DNA of 64,000 bases from the NCBI RefSeq assembly GCF_014524545.1, contig NZ_CP053557.1, forward strand, positions 1,823,501 to 1,887,500, in the 5' to 3' direction. This document shows, in pieces, positions 34,290 through 42,535 of this stretch. The notes under the pieces were generated by a model. The model searched no databases and was not told the DNA's origin. It saw only the letters and a program-made list of their open reading frames with translations. The stretch is from Exiguobacterium sp. Helios. GTDB lineage: Bacteria; Bacillota; Bacilli; Exiguobacteriales; Exiguobacteriaceae. Position 1 is the first letter of the stretch. Each line of letters starts with the position of its first letter. Both the position numbers and the translations under genes were made by a program.

Positions 34290-34308
34290 ATTATCAACTA
34301 TTGATAAT
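34290..34308. repeat. Inverted repeat in AT-rich intergenic region
   Basis: ATTATCAA and TTGATAAT with a 3-base centre. It is a perfect 8-bp inverted repeat far upstream of satD and could be a regulator site. It is not a standard Fur-type arrangement. Confidence 0.45.
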
Positions 34309-34377
34309 ATATGTTATGTTAACTTAAAGAAAAAATAAAAAAAGATTTGAATCAGTCTTTGTTTTTTTACGCTTCCC

Positions 34378-34458
34378 TGTTACTCTAAATACAGTAACAA
34401 GTCTATTGTTACCCTTTAACCGGTAACAAATGATAAGTAACCGCATATTCGGTAACAA
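34378..34458 (+). promoter_or_regulatory. Array of GTAACAA boxes before the SatD-like gene
   Basis: GTAACAA occurs at 34394, 34423 and 34452, i.e. exactly every 29 bases. TTGTTAC at 34406 forms a 7-5-7 palindrome with the first copy. TGTTAC lies at 34378 and a GTAACC at 34437. The last box runs into the ribosome binding site AAGGAGG. The regular spacing suggests an operator array, perhaps bound by the SatD-like protein itself. Confidence 0.65.
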
Positions 34459-34469
34459 GGAGGATCTGT

Positions 34470-35117
34470 ATGCAAGCTGTTGCAGTTTCATTTGATATTC
34501 AAAATTCCCGTGCGTATTCCAGTAAAGAACAACTGTTAACCGATCTGCATCAGTTGGCCGATCAGCTGAACCAAGCATTTCCGGCAGCACTCGTACCGTT
34601 TCAAATCAAGTCCGGTGACAGTCTGCTTGGCGTATTCAACGAATATGCCGTCAGTTATCCGCTCATGTTAATGCTGTTGAATCAACCGTTAAACGGCTAT
34701 ATCGGAATCGGATTCGGTCAATATGAGACGTTATCGACGACTCATGCCGATGAAGCCAACGGAAGTGCCATCATTTTCGCTTTTGAGGCCCAGGAAGCGG
34801 CAAAACAGACCGCAAACCGGATTTCCTTTGCCGGACCGCCTTATTTGCCGACCGCCCTGCTGAACGGTTATATCGAGATGCTGTATCCCGCTTATTTCGG
34901 TAAAACGGACCGGCAAATCGAATTGCACCGGCTGATGGATCAGCATCCGGACGCTACTTACGAAGAAATCGGTTTGAAGATGGGCTTTCACGAAAAAGAT
35001 GCCCGGATGAATGTTGCGAAACTTGTCGCCCGTTCCCAACGTAAACAACGTAAACGTCTCGAACAGACATTGATCGATGCCTTAAAACAGTTACAGGTCT
35101 GGGAGGCGATCGGATGA
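34470..35117 (+). CDS. SatD family protein
   Basis: A 215-residue SatD-like protein (family first named in a Streptococcus mutans acid-tolerance operon). The N-terminal part (SFDIQNSRAYSSKEQLLTDL) is the family hallmark: an alpha/beta domain of about 120 residues. The C-terminal 70 residues look like a helix-turn-helix (ATYEEIGLKMGFHEKDARMNVAKL) followed by a basic segment, suggesting DNA binding. AAGGAGGA precedes ATG 34470. The next gene, a DUF3307 membrane protein, overlaps its stop by four bases; SatD and DUF3307 genes are commonly paired. The molecular function is unknown. Confidence 0.82.
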   Translation: MQAVAVSFDIQNSRAYSSKEQLLTDLHQLADQLNQAFPAALVPFQIKSGDSLLGVFNEYAVSYPLMLMLLNQPLNGYIGIGFGQYETLSTTHADEANGSAIIFAFEAQEAAKQTANRISFAGPPYLPTALLNGYIEMLYPAYFGKTDRQIELHRLMDQHPDATYEEIGLKMGFHEKDARMNVAKLVARSQRKQRKRLEQTLIDALKQLQVWEAIG

Positions 35118-35908
35118 CTTTGCTGTTAAGCCTGCTTCTCATCCACCTGCTGGCGGACTTCCCGTTCCAGAGTCAACGGATGGCGAAGTTGAAACAACGC
35201 ACGTTTCGGGTATTACTCGAACATATAACGATACATAGCATCGGCACAGCCGCCGTCCTCGGATTTTTTTACCAGATGAATGACGTGACTGGTCAGACGG
35301 CCTGGATGATCGGCGGCGGGATCATCGTCACACATGCCTTGCTGGACGGTTCGCCCTTAAAACGACTGTTGCCTCCGGCACTTGCCTTTTGGATCGATCA
35401 ATTGCTCCATATCGGGATTCTGACCGGTATCGTCCTCTTTTTCACCCCTGTCGCTTGGCCGGCATCGTTTACGTTACCAAATCAGATCCTATGGATCAGC
35501 GTTTGGGGCTTGATTGCAACGGAGTTAATCGGACGCGGGATTGCCCCGCTGCTTGCCCCCTTTGCGCCCCGCTTGATTGAATCGCATTTTGAGCGGAAGG
35601 TCACACGAAAAGAGCAACTGGACGGTCTGAAACGGTCCGTCACGCATGAAGTCGAGGATTCCGCACGCAGTTATACGACGGAAATCAACGGCGTCGGCCG
35701 TTACATCGGACTCGTCGAACGGGCCATCATCGTCTCTTTGGTGGCAGTCAATGCAACGGGCGCCATTGGATTCATCATTGCCTTAAAGGCATTGGCCCGT
35801 TTTAAACAGTTTGACGACCGCCGTTTTGCGGAATATTATATCATCGGCAGTTTACTGAGCATTCTCGGTGCCTTGCTGTGCGGCATGGCGATCCGCCTTG
35901 CCCTGTAA
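35114..35908 (+). CDS. DUF3307 membrane protein
   Basis: A 264-residue integral membrane protein. The N-terminus LLLSLLLIHLLADFPFQSQRMAKLKQ is the DUF3307 signature (HxLxDFxxQ). Further helices lie at about 30-50, 55-70, 90-110, 125-145, 205-225 and 240-262. Position and 4-base overlap (ATGA) place it in an operon with the SatD-like gene, so the two products probably act together at the membrane. The function is unknown. Confidence 0.85.
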   Translation: MTLLLSLLLIHLLADFPFQSQRMAKLKQRTFRVLLEHITIHSIGTAAVLGFFYQMNDVTGQTAWMIGGGIIVTHALLDGSPLKRLLPPALAFWIDQLLHIGILTGIVLFFTPVAWPASFTLPNQILWISVWGLIATELIGRGIAPLLAPFAPRLIESHFERKVTRKEQLDGLKRSVTHEVEDSARSYTTEINGVGRYIGLVERAIIVSLVAVNATGAIGFIIALKALARFKQFDDRRFAEYYIIGSLLSILGALLCGMAIRLAL

Positions 35909-35979
35909 CGACAGCAAGACGATAGAGAGATGGAAAGAGAGGTGGACGGTTTCTTGATGCAAGCGACCGTCACAAACAT

Positions 35980-36531
35980 ATGAAACAGATTGGATTAGTC
36001 AGACACCACCGGGTAACGGAGGGTTACCCGACCAAAGGCTGGATCAGCGCAGCCGATATCGAGGCCTGGATCGAACGTTATGACGTCTCGACCATCGATG
36101 TCCAGCCGGTTGAACTCGGAAACATCGACTGGACGATTTGTTACGCCAGCAGTATGCCGCGTGCCGTTCAGACGGCGAAAAGTGTATATGGAAACGACAT
36201 TATCATAACGGACCTGTTACGGGAAGTCCCGTTCCCGACCATTCGCTCGCGGATCCGCCTCCCGTTTCTCGCTTGGGCGTTGATCGGACGACTTGTCGCC
36301 CCCTTCAGCAAGCGGATTCAAGCGGAAATCAAGGATGCCAACGAGCGGATTACGGTTCTCTTAAACCAGTTGACGTTTGAACAACAAGAACATGACCGGG
36401 TCCTGCTCGTCGGACACGGCGGGATGATGATTCTGATGCGGTCTGCATTAAAAAAACGGGGGTATGTCGGTCCCCGCTTCGGTCATCCGCGTAACGGCAT
36501 ATTGTATCTGTTTGAGAAACGGGAGGGATAG
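35980..36531 (+). CDS. Histidine phosphatase family protein
   Basis: A 183-residue member of the phosphoglycerate-mutase-like superfamily. The phospho-acceptor is in LVRHHRVTEG (residues 6-15) and the second catalytic His is in LLVGHGGMMI near residue 146; YASSMPRAVQTA matches the 'SxxxRAxxTA' block. The loop after RH is atypical (RHHRVTEG instead of RHGxT). There is no ribosome binding site directly before ATG 35980. A mini-ORF of 8 codons beginning at 35957 ends across this start (ATATGA), and the GAGAGGTGG lies before that mini-ORF, so translation may be coupled. Confidence 0.82.
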   Translation: MKQIGLVRHHRVTEGYPTKGWISAADIEAWIERYDVSTIDVQPVELGNIDWTICYASSMPRAVQTAKSVYGNDIIITDLLREVPFPTIRSRIRLPFLAWALIGRLVAPFSKRIQAEIKDANERITVLLNQLTFEQQEHDRVLLVGHGGMMILMRSALKKRGYVGPRFGHPRNGILYLFEKREG

Positions 36532-36533
36532 AC

Positions 36534-37406
36534 ATGAAATGGGGTTCCGTTCTGTTTCTTGCCTTGTGTCTGATTGTCGTCTTTTATATGACACGCGACG
36601 ACGAACCGTCACCTGGTGATCGTCCGGAATCAGGTTCCGTCATTCACGTCTACGGCTTTGATGTCGGTCAGGGTGACAGTACATTGATTCAGACGAAAAA
36701 CGAAACGATTTTGATTGATGGTGGGAACAACGGGAAAGGGGACGATGTCGTCCGCTATCTGAAAAACCTGGGCATCACAAGCTTAACGGCCATCATCGCG
36801 ACACATCCGGACGCAGATCATATCGGCGGGCTCGATACGATTCTCGATGCCCTACCTGTTGATCAAGTCTACGCACCACGCGTCAACCACACGACGGAAA
36901 CATATCGGGACTTTTTACTCGCCGTCAAACGGCAAGGAATCACCATTAAAACGGCTAAGGCCGGTGTCTCGATTCCGAGTGACGAAGTAAAACTGAACTT
37001 ACTCGCCCCGCTCCGCGACGGCACACGTGATTTAAATAGCTGGAGTACAGTTCTGCAACTCGTTTATGGCAATAATACCTTTCTCTTCATGGGAGACGCT
37101 CCGATTCGGACGGAACAGGATTTGCTCGAATCTGGAATGGATTTAAAAGCTGATGTATTAAAAGTCGGGCATCATGGTGCGGATACCTCGTCCTCGATTC
37201 CCTTTTTACAAGCAGTCCACCCTTCCCGCGCCTTGATTTCAGCCGGTGAAGGCAATGCTTACGGTCATCCGCGTCCGACCGTCATGAATGCGCTCGCGGC
37301 GGAAAGCATCCAGGTCGACCGGACGGACCGGATGGGAACCGTTCAGTACACGTCAGACGGGGAGACGATTCAAGTCAAAAGCCGGACCGACTTACGCCCT
37401 GAGTAA
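36534..37406 (+). CDS. ComEC/Rec2-like metallo-beta-lactamase hydrolase, membrane anchored
   Basis: A 290-residue protein with an N-terminal membrane anchor (about residues 4-19) and an MBL domain like the C-terminal part of ComEC. Motifs are DVGQGDS at 43-49, metal ligands HPDADH at 91-96, MGDA near 185, and GHHG near 220. It would face outward. Standalone proteins of this type are predicted extracellular nucleases or phosphodiesterases. It starts two bases after the phosphatase stop and is followed by a DUF3006 protein, its usual partner. Confidence 0.88.
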   Translation: MKWGSVLFLALCLIVVFYMTRDDEPSPGDRPESGSVIHVYGFDVGQGDSTLIQTKNETILIDGGNNGKGDDVVRYLKNLGITSLTAIIATHPDADHIGGLDTILDALPVDQVYAPRVNHTTETYRDFLLAVKRQGITIKTAKAGVSIPSDEVKLNLLAPLRDGTRDLNSWSTVLQLVYGNNTFLFMGDAPIRTEQDLLESGMDLKADVLKVGHHGADTSSSIPFLQAVHPSRALISAGEGNAYGHPRPTVMNALAAESIQVDRTDRMGTVQYTSDGETIQVKSRTDLRPE

Positions 37407-37421
37407 AGGAGAGGATTCACG

Positions 37422-37637
37422 ATGAAAATGACCGTCACGGAATTTGAAGGGGATCAGGCGATTTGTGAGACGGAGAGCCGTGAAACGGTTCAAGTCCCCC
37501 GTTCTCGTCTGCCCCGTGCCGCAACGATCGGCGACTGGCTCGAATGGCACGGTCGTTCGATCCGGATTCTCCGGGACGAAACGAATAACCGCCGCCAGGA
37601 AATTGACGGCTTAATGGATGAACTGTTTGAAGACTAA
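37422..37637 (+). CDS. DUF3006 domain protein
   Basis: A 71-residue small soluble protein. The N-terminal strands (MTVTEFEGDQAICETE) and the 'IGDWLEW' turn match DUF3006, a short beta-barrel-like family usually encoded directly after ComEC-like MBL hydrolases. It has AAAGGAGAGG before ATG 37422 and a strong terminator after it. It may bind or regulate the partner hydrolase (inference). Confidence 0.82.
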   Translation: MKMTVTEFEGDQAICETESRETVQVPRSRLPRAATIGDWLEWHGRSIRILRDETNNRRQEIDGLMDELFED

Positions 37638-37644
37638 ATGCCGC

Positions 37645-37677
37645 TCCTTGACCTGTCCCGGGTCAAGGATTTTTTTG
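37645..37677 (+). terminator. Rho-independent terminator
   Basis: TCCTTGACC pairs with GGTCAAGGA, followed by TTTTTTT. It ends the operon that may begin at the SatD-like gene. Confidence 0.92.
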
Positions 37678-37787
37678 TTTCTCTCCTAGTAAAACCACTA
37701 AATCTGGAAAACAGACTTAAATCACTGGCAGTTTTATCTGAATTTTCGTAAACTTTAAGAATACGAAATAAAAAGGGGGATTTATCC

Positions 37788-38696
37788 ATGTTCCAACAAT
37801 TACGAACGAACTTAAAGCAAGCAGTCCTCGGACAAGAACATGTCATAGATCATCTGCTGATCGGCCTGTTGTCGGAAGGTCACATTTTGCTTGAGGACCG
37901 GCCGGGTACCGGTAAGACGACACTGGCCAAATCACTGGCCAATACACTGGATGCCAAGTTTTCCCGCGTCCAATGTACCGCGGATACGTTACCGACCGAT
38001 CTGCTTGGGATGGAATTGTTTAATCCATTGACCGGTTCATTCGAACAACGGATTGGTCCGCTGTTCGCCAATATCGTCCTTGTCGACGAAATTAACCGGA
38101 CGACGCCGCGGACACAGTCCGCCCTGCTCGAAGCGATGGGTGAAGCACAGGTCACGATCGGAGATACCTCTTATACGTTACCGCAACACTTTTTAGTCAT
38201 CGCGACCCAAAACCCGTTTGACGGTCAGGGAACGTTTCCCCTCCCCCATGCACAACTCGACCGCTTTTTGTTTAAGCTATCGTTTGCTCCGCTTGATCGC
38301 CGGGTCGAAAAAGCCTTGTTGCAGGGAGCTCACTTACAACCGAATACATTCCAATTGCCGCTTGAGCAACTGAATACCTGGAAACAGGAAGTCCAGGCGA
38401 TCACGATTGAAGATGCCGTCGAAGATTACCTGCTCGACGTCTGTGATGCCTTACGGGCGCACCGTGACGTGGAAATCGGTCCGAGTCCCCGTGCTACCTT
38501 GGCACTCCTGCAAGCCGCACGAGCACGGGCCTGGATGCACGACCGGACGTACATTACCCCGGAAGACATTAAGCAACTCGCAACGCCGCTGCTTGCCCAC
38601 CGGCTTGTCCTGACACTTGAAGCGACATTGAAGATGACGAACGGTCGCTTAGTCCAGCAGATTTTGGAGTCATTGACTGTTCCGACCGAGGTGTAA
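37788..38696 (+). CDS. MoxR family AAA+ ATPase
   Basis: A 302-residue MoxR ATPase. Walker A RPGTGKTT is at 38-45, Walker B IVLVDEINR near 96-104, sensor 1 VIATQNP near 140, and the arginine finger in AQLDRFLFKL. MoxR proteins act as chaperones for assembly or activation of partner complexes, usually with DUF58 (often VWA-like) proteins encoded next door, as here. AAAAGGGGG precedes ATG 37788. It is the first gene of a three-gene operon. Confidence 0.93.
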   Translation: MFQQLRTNLKQAVLGQEHVIDHLLIGLLSEGHILLEDRPGTGKTTLAKSLANTLDAKFSRVQCTADTLPTDLLGMELFNPLTGSFEQRIGPLFANIVLVDEINRTTPRTQSALLEAMGEAQVTIGDTSYTLPQHFLVIATQNPFDGQGTFPLPHAQLDRFLFKLSFAPLDRRVEKALLQGAHLQPNTFQLPLEQLNTWKQEVQAITIEDAVEDYLLDVCDALRAHRDVEIGPSPRATLALLQAARARAWMHDRTYITPEDIKQLATPLLAHRLVLTLEATLKMTNGRLVQQILESLTVPTEV

Positions 38697-38697
38697 C

Positions 38698-39744
38698 ATG
38701 CAATTGATTACACCGAAGTCCTTTCACCCGATGATTTTATTTTGGATTGCCGTCACTGCCGGCATCTGTACGCTGTACGGCTCTCTCCTGATTGCGACAC
38801 TGCTCGTCGCGTACACATTATATGGTTACCTCTTACCAAAGTACCTCGAGTACCTCGGAGCACGTCTGAACGTCCGGCTCGTCGAAACCGTCCGCGCCTT
38901 CCGGGACGATACGCTACTCATCCCGTTTGAAATCCATAATCCGACACGGTTTTCCCTTGGTAAAGTGACGGTATCCGGTCTTCTCGGAGAACAAGTCCGG
39001 ATCGAGGACGCGAGCAGCCAGTTTTGGCGTCAACATGTCTTTGTTCCGCGTCAGGCCAGCGTCCCGTTTCAAATTGACGTCATAGCAGCCAAACGGGGCA
39101 CGATCCGGATTCAGTCGTTTGATATCATGATTTCCGACCCGTTCCATCTGATGACGCTCTACTTGACGTTGCCGATTCAACAACTCGGGCATGTCTTCCC
39201 GGATTTTGCACCGGCTTCGGTCGAATGGAACGAACGCCAGATTCCGGGCGAGACGATTGACCGGTCGAGTCCGTTCACGGATCGGTCGAGCTTTCACTCC
39301 GTCGTCCCTTACGCAGGTGATGCGAAGACGATCTATTGGTCTGCTTACGCCAAGACGGGCGAACTGTATTCCTATCAGTATGACCGGATGCGCAATCATG
39401 ATTATGCCGTCATCATTGATGGGCTGTCCACGGACGGTTTAGCCTTACGCGGTGATTTTGAAAAGTTACTTTCGCGGGCGGCGACGATTATCCGAGAACT
39501 TGAAAAACAAGGCGCCTCGTACAGTCTCTGGATTTCAATGGTCAACCGGGATGGGCAGTGGTATCACGTTCCCTCGGGAAAAGGAAAAGACCAATTTTTA
39601 CGGACGATGGAGTGTCTCGCCCGGATTTCAGAATATGATTTACCGCTCGAACGCCGCTATTTCACGAAACGTCTTCAACGGACCGTCCCCTCGACGACTG
39701 CGGAAATTCATCTTGGACACCGGCACAAGGGGGTGAGCGCATGA
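38698..39744 (+). CDS. DUF58 domain membrane protein
   Basis: A 348-residue protein with two N-terminal membrane helices (about 12-48) and a large cytoplasmic or extracytoplasmic part carrying the DUF58 block 'VVPYAGDAKTIYWSAYAKTGEL' near residue 205, equivalent to the family pattern VRxYxxGDxxRxIxW. DUF58 proteins partner MoxR ATPases. It begins one base after the moxR stop, with GAGGTG inside that gene, and is followed by an overlapping membrane-protein gene. Confidence 0.88.
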   Translation: MQLITPKSFHPMILFWIAVTAGICTLYGSLLIATLLVAYTLYGYLLPKYLEYLGARLNVRLVETVRAFRDDTLLIPFEIHNPTRFSLGKVTVSGLLGEQVRIEDASSQFWRQHVFVPRQASVPFQIDVIAAKRGTIRIQSFDIMISDPFHLMTLYLTLPIQQLGHVFPDFAPASVEWNERQIPGETIDRSSPFTDRSSFHSVVPYAGDAKTIYWSAYAKTGELYSYQYDRMRNHDYAVIIDGLSTDGLALRGDFEKLLSRAATIIRELEKQGASYSLWISMVNRDGQWYHVPSGKGKDQFLRTMECLARISEYDLPLERRYFTKRLQRTVPSTTAEIHLGHRHKGVSA

Positions 39745-40715
39745 TTCTCTGGTGGATTCTCGTCATCAGTCTCCTGCAGGCACCGCTCATTATTTTGATG
39801 TTCCCGCTGCTTGTAGCCATCCCGGCACGCAACATCCGGATTGGCCTGCAACTGGTCGCGGCAGTCTCGTTTCTTTTGATTTCTCCGCTAATCAGTATAC
39901 TGTTGTTGCTTGCCATTGCTCTCGGGACATGGCTCGAGACTGTCGATCAGCCGTATAAATTTGCCATCAGTGCGACGGGGCTGACCGGACTGTTTCTGTT
40001 ATTCCCGGGCCTTTCACCGCCGCTTGGCGCCTATCTGCTGCTTGGTCTGTTATGGGCAATCCCCTTCTTAAGACAGCATCTCGTAGAATGGCGCCGGATC
40101 ACCACAGCTGTCTCGCTGTTTCTCGGGATCAGCCTTGTCCTCGTTACCGTGATCCGGTTGCTCAAAGAAGCGCTGTTTGGTTCTGTCGCAAACCTGACCC
40201 GTCCTGCACTTGAGGCATTCGGCTCTCTCTTTACCTGGACGTTACCGCTCGCGGAACAGATTGATCAAAAGACGGGAGCGAATGCGACGGATTTATCAAA
40301 CATCGCCCCGCAAGAGAGTCTGAAGGCCGCAAGTATGAGTTCCGCTACGCTGTTTTATCTGAACACGGCAGGGATTGTCTTGGCGATTCTCGCTGTCGGG
40401 ATCACCTTCTATTTGATTCGGAAACGACAGGTCGTTTCCACGGAAGCCGAACCCGTCGTCCGGATGACGGGGGCGAAGCAACCGGCACCGATTAAAAAGC
40501 ATAGCCAGCACCCGCTTCTGAAAATCGCTTCACAACTCGAACAGGCATTCCCGCGCCGTCACGAGGAAACGACCGTCGAATGGTTAACGCGGATCGAGTT
40601 TCCGGAAGCCGTGGCCCACGCACACCTTCTCGACGGGATTGAATTCAGTCGCAGTGAACCGGCGTACGATCTCCAACTGTTCCGAAAGTATGTCCGGGAA
40701 CAAATCGAACGTTAA
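39741..40715 (+). CDS. Membrane protein in MoxR/DUF58 operon
   Basis: A 324-residue protein with six or seven N-terminal helices (to about residue 160), a loop, another helix near 205-225, and a cytoplasmic C-terminal part of about 90 residues (ASQLEQAFPRRHEETTVEWL...) that resembles the DUF4129-type tails of operon partners. In many Bacillales the third gene of such operons encodes a transglutaminase-like membrane protein; I see no transglutaminase Cys-His-Asp motif here, so this gene may be a shortened or different version. The ATG at 39741 overlaps the DUF58 stop (ATGA). A terminator follows. Confidence 0.75.
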   Translation: MILWWILVISLLQAPLIILMFPLLVAIPARNIRIGLQLVAAVSFLLISPLISILLLLAIALGTWLETVDQPYKFAISATGLTGLFLLFPGLSPPLGAYLLLGLLWAIPFLRQHLVEWRRITTAVSLFLGISLVLVTVIRLLKEALFGSVANLTRPALEAFGSLFTWTLPLAEQIDQKTGANATDLSNIAPQESLKAASMSSATLFYLNTAGIVLAILAVGITFYLIRKRQVVSTEAEPVVRMTGAKQPAPIKKHSQHPLLKIASQLEQAFPRRHEETTVEWLTRIEFPEAVAHAHLLDGIEFSRSEPAYDLQLFRKYVREQIER

Positions 40716-40722
40716 ATCAAAA

Positions 40723-40756
40723 AGAAGGTGCTCCGATACCGGAACACCTTCTTTTG
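40723..40756 (+). terminator. Rho-independent terminator
   Basis: AGAAGGTG and CACCTTCT with inner CCG/CGG, followed by TTTT. It ends the MoxR operon. Confidence 0.87.
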
Positions 40757-40757
40757 G

Positions 40758-40865
40758 TTATTTAGAATCAATTTTAGACGCTTTACGCGCGATGATGACA
40801 ATAAAGACGATGGCAGCAACCGGAAGCACGAGTGGCATCCAGTCCAGGATATACTGTGTATTCAT
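40758..40865 (-). CDS. 35-residue single-pass membrane peptide
   Basis: A short gene with a very strong ribosome binding site (GGAGGAGGGG ending about 5 bases before ATG 40865). The product starts MNTQYILDWMPLVLPVAAI, continues as a hydrophobic helix to about residue 26, then has a basic tail (ARKASKIDSK). The composition is that of a small transmembrane protein, perhaps a subunit of a larger complex or a stress peptide. It lies directly beside the MoxR operon terminator, convergent with it. No family is recognised. Confidence 0.65.
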   Translation of the reverse strand: MNTQYILDWMPLVLPVAAIVFIVIIARKASKIDSK

Positions 40866-40939
40866 CGTATCCCCTCCTCCAAAACATGCTAATACTCTAT
40901 CCGTAGCATATTCCAAAAGACCGCACCATGCAAGCATCG

Positions 40940-41266
40940 TCAGATTCGCGGCAATATCGAGTAGACGACGGAGTAATAAATCAAGACACTGGTCGAGATA
41001 CTGTAGATTACCAATATGTAAGGTCCGAATTTCGGCTGTGCATGCCGTTTCAGCACTTTCAGCGAAAACATCGTGATGCCTAATGCGAATAAAGGACTAA
41101 AGCCGAAGACCACAAGATCCATTGACATTAAGAGCTCTGTACTGAAAAGAAGATTAAATGCAAAAATCGATAATAAATACCAAGACGTGTACGACAGACA
41201 GATGAAAAAGAGGTATGACACGCCCGCAATAACGCTTCCCATCCGTGGTTTTTCCATATGTTGCAT
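40940..41266 (-). CDS. Small membrane protein, unknown
   Basis: A 108-residue protein with three hydrophobic helices (about 12-35, 40-62 and 80-103). It is not recognised. I chose ATG 41266 because GGAGGGG lies about five bases upstream; the longer open frame lacks a site. It is followed by the 35-residue peptide gene on the same strand, 74 bases away. Confidence 0.65.
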   Translation of the reverse strand: MQHMEKPRMGSVIAGVSYLFFICLSYTSWYLLSIFAFNLLFSTELLMSMDLVVFGFSPLFALGITMFSLKVLKRHAQPKFGPYILVIYSISTSVLIYYSVVYSILPRI

Positions 41267-41349
41267 GATGCCCCTCCTGTAACAAAAATAAGATATCCTT
41301 AATGGTAATCGGAAAAAACGCTCAAAAATATTCAAATATGAATATACGA

Positions 41350-41383
41350 CAAAAAAAATCTTCTGCCCCATTCGGCAAAAGAT
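41350..41383 (-). terminator. Rho-independent terminator
   Basis: On the minus strand ATCTTTTGCC pairs with GGCAGAAGAT, followed by eight T. It ends the WYL gene transcript. Confidence 0.85.
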
Positions 41384-41397
41384 CTGCTTCTATCGTG

Positions 41398-42423
41398 TTA
41401 GACACTCTCATTCATCGGTTGACTGACCGCAATTCCTGTTTTATAGACTTTAGCAAGCTCAAGGACTTTGTTTTTAAAGGCTTCCCGACAAAAGGCCGGT
41501 TCAAGAATCTCCGCTTGTTCCGCGAACTGAATCAGCCACATCATGAAACCTTGAGAGAAAAGCGCTCCCACCTTGACTTCAAACCAGTCCCCTTCTAAAC
41601 GCCGGCAACGAATGTCCGTCCCGAAGCGGTCGACGACGGTTGGCATGACACTCTCATGGAACTTCAACGTCAACTGTTCCTGTTCTCCCCCGTACATATT
41701 GAACATGCTGCTCAAGTAAGTGGATTCGACCTCGACCGGAGTCTGCGCCGGCTCAAAGACACTGCAATTGACGATGCGATCGACCCGGTACGTCCGAATC
41801 TCTTCGACACGTTCATCACGGCCGATCAGATAGTAGTTTCCATTATCGACAATCAAATGTGCCGGGGTAACGAGATAATAATCGCCGTCCCGTCGTAACT
41901 CAAACTTTCGTGTCCGTTCATTGAATTTTCCCTGATATTGAAAACTGATGATGTCCTGTTCGATGATAGCCTTTTGGATGGTGTCAATCGAAAAAGGAAT
42001 GACGCCTTTCGGTTTCTTGACGGTATGTATGACCGGCGTCAACGTTTTCGCCAGACGTTTACTCGTCAAAGTATGAATATTGCGGACCAGGACCTCCGTT
42101 TCACTCTCAGAAATGAACTTCGCACTGGCAATCGCATCCACAAGTAAACGCAGGTGGTGGTATTCGAACGGACGGCTGACAAGATGATACGGAATCGCCA
42201 GACCGTTTTTAGTTTCTTCCGCATGGATGTCAAAACCTGATTTGGCAAGAGCCGCGATATCTTCTTTTAACGACTTCCGGGACAGCTTTTCAATCAGTCC
42301 TCTTTTCGACAATTCCGTACTTAATTCTTCCAATGTCAACGTCTCTTCTTCATCGGAATACTGTTCAAAAATTTCTCGAACCGCTAACAACCGATCCCGA
42401 TTGGATAATTTTTCATTTGGCAC
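41398..42423 (-). CDS. WYL domain transcriptional regulator
   Basis: A 341-residue regulator with an N-terminal winged helix (about 5-70: DRLLAVREIFEQYSDEEETLTLEELSTEL, LSRKSLKEDIAAL), a central WYL domain (about 145-230) and a C-terminal WCX-like domain. In the WYL part FQYQG and LIVDNGNYYLIGRDE mark the sensory fold that can bind nucleotides or single-stranded DNA. The start is GTG 42423 behind GAGGA. It is divergent from an alpha/beta hydrolase and may control it. Confidence 0.88.
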   Translation of the reverse strand: MPNEKLSNRDRLLAVREIFEQYSDEEETLTLEELSTELSKRGLIEKLSRKSLKEDIAALAKSGFDIHAEETKNGLAIPYHLVSRPFEYHHLRLLVDAIASAKFISESETEVLVRNIHTLTSKRLAKTLTPVIHTVKKPKGVIPFSIDTIQKAIIEQDIISFQYQGKFNERTRKFELRRDGDYYLVTPAHLIVDNGNYYLIGRDERVEEIRTYRVDRIVNCSVFEPAQTPVEVESTYLSSMFNMYGGEQEQLTLKFHESVMPTVVDRFGTDIRCRRLEGDWFEVKVGALFSQGFMMWLIQFAEQAEILEPAFCREAFKNKVLELAKVYKTGIAVSQPMNESV

Positions 42424-42535
42424 GGGGCATCCTCATTTCCTATCCATAAGATGTTTGATTATACTTGGATTATACCTTAAACAGGTACGAAGATTAACAA
42501 TAATATGGAAATATTTAAGAGATAGGAGAATTTGG

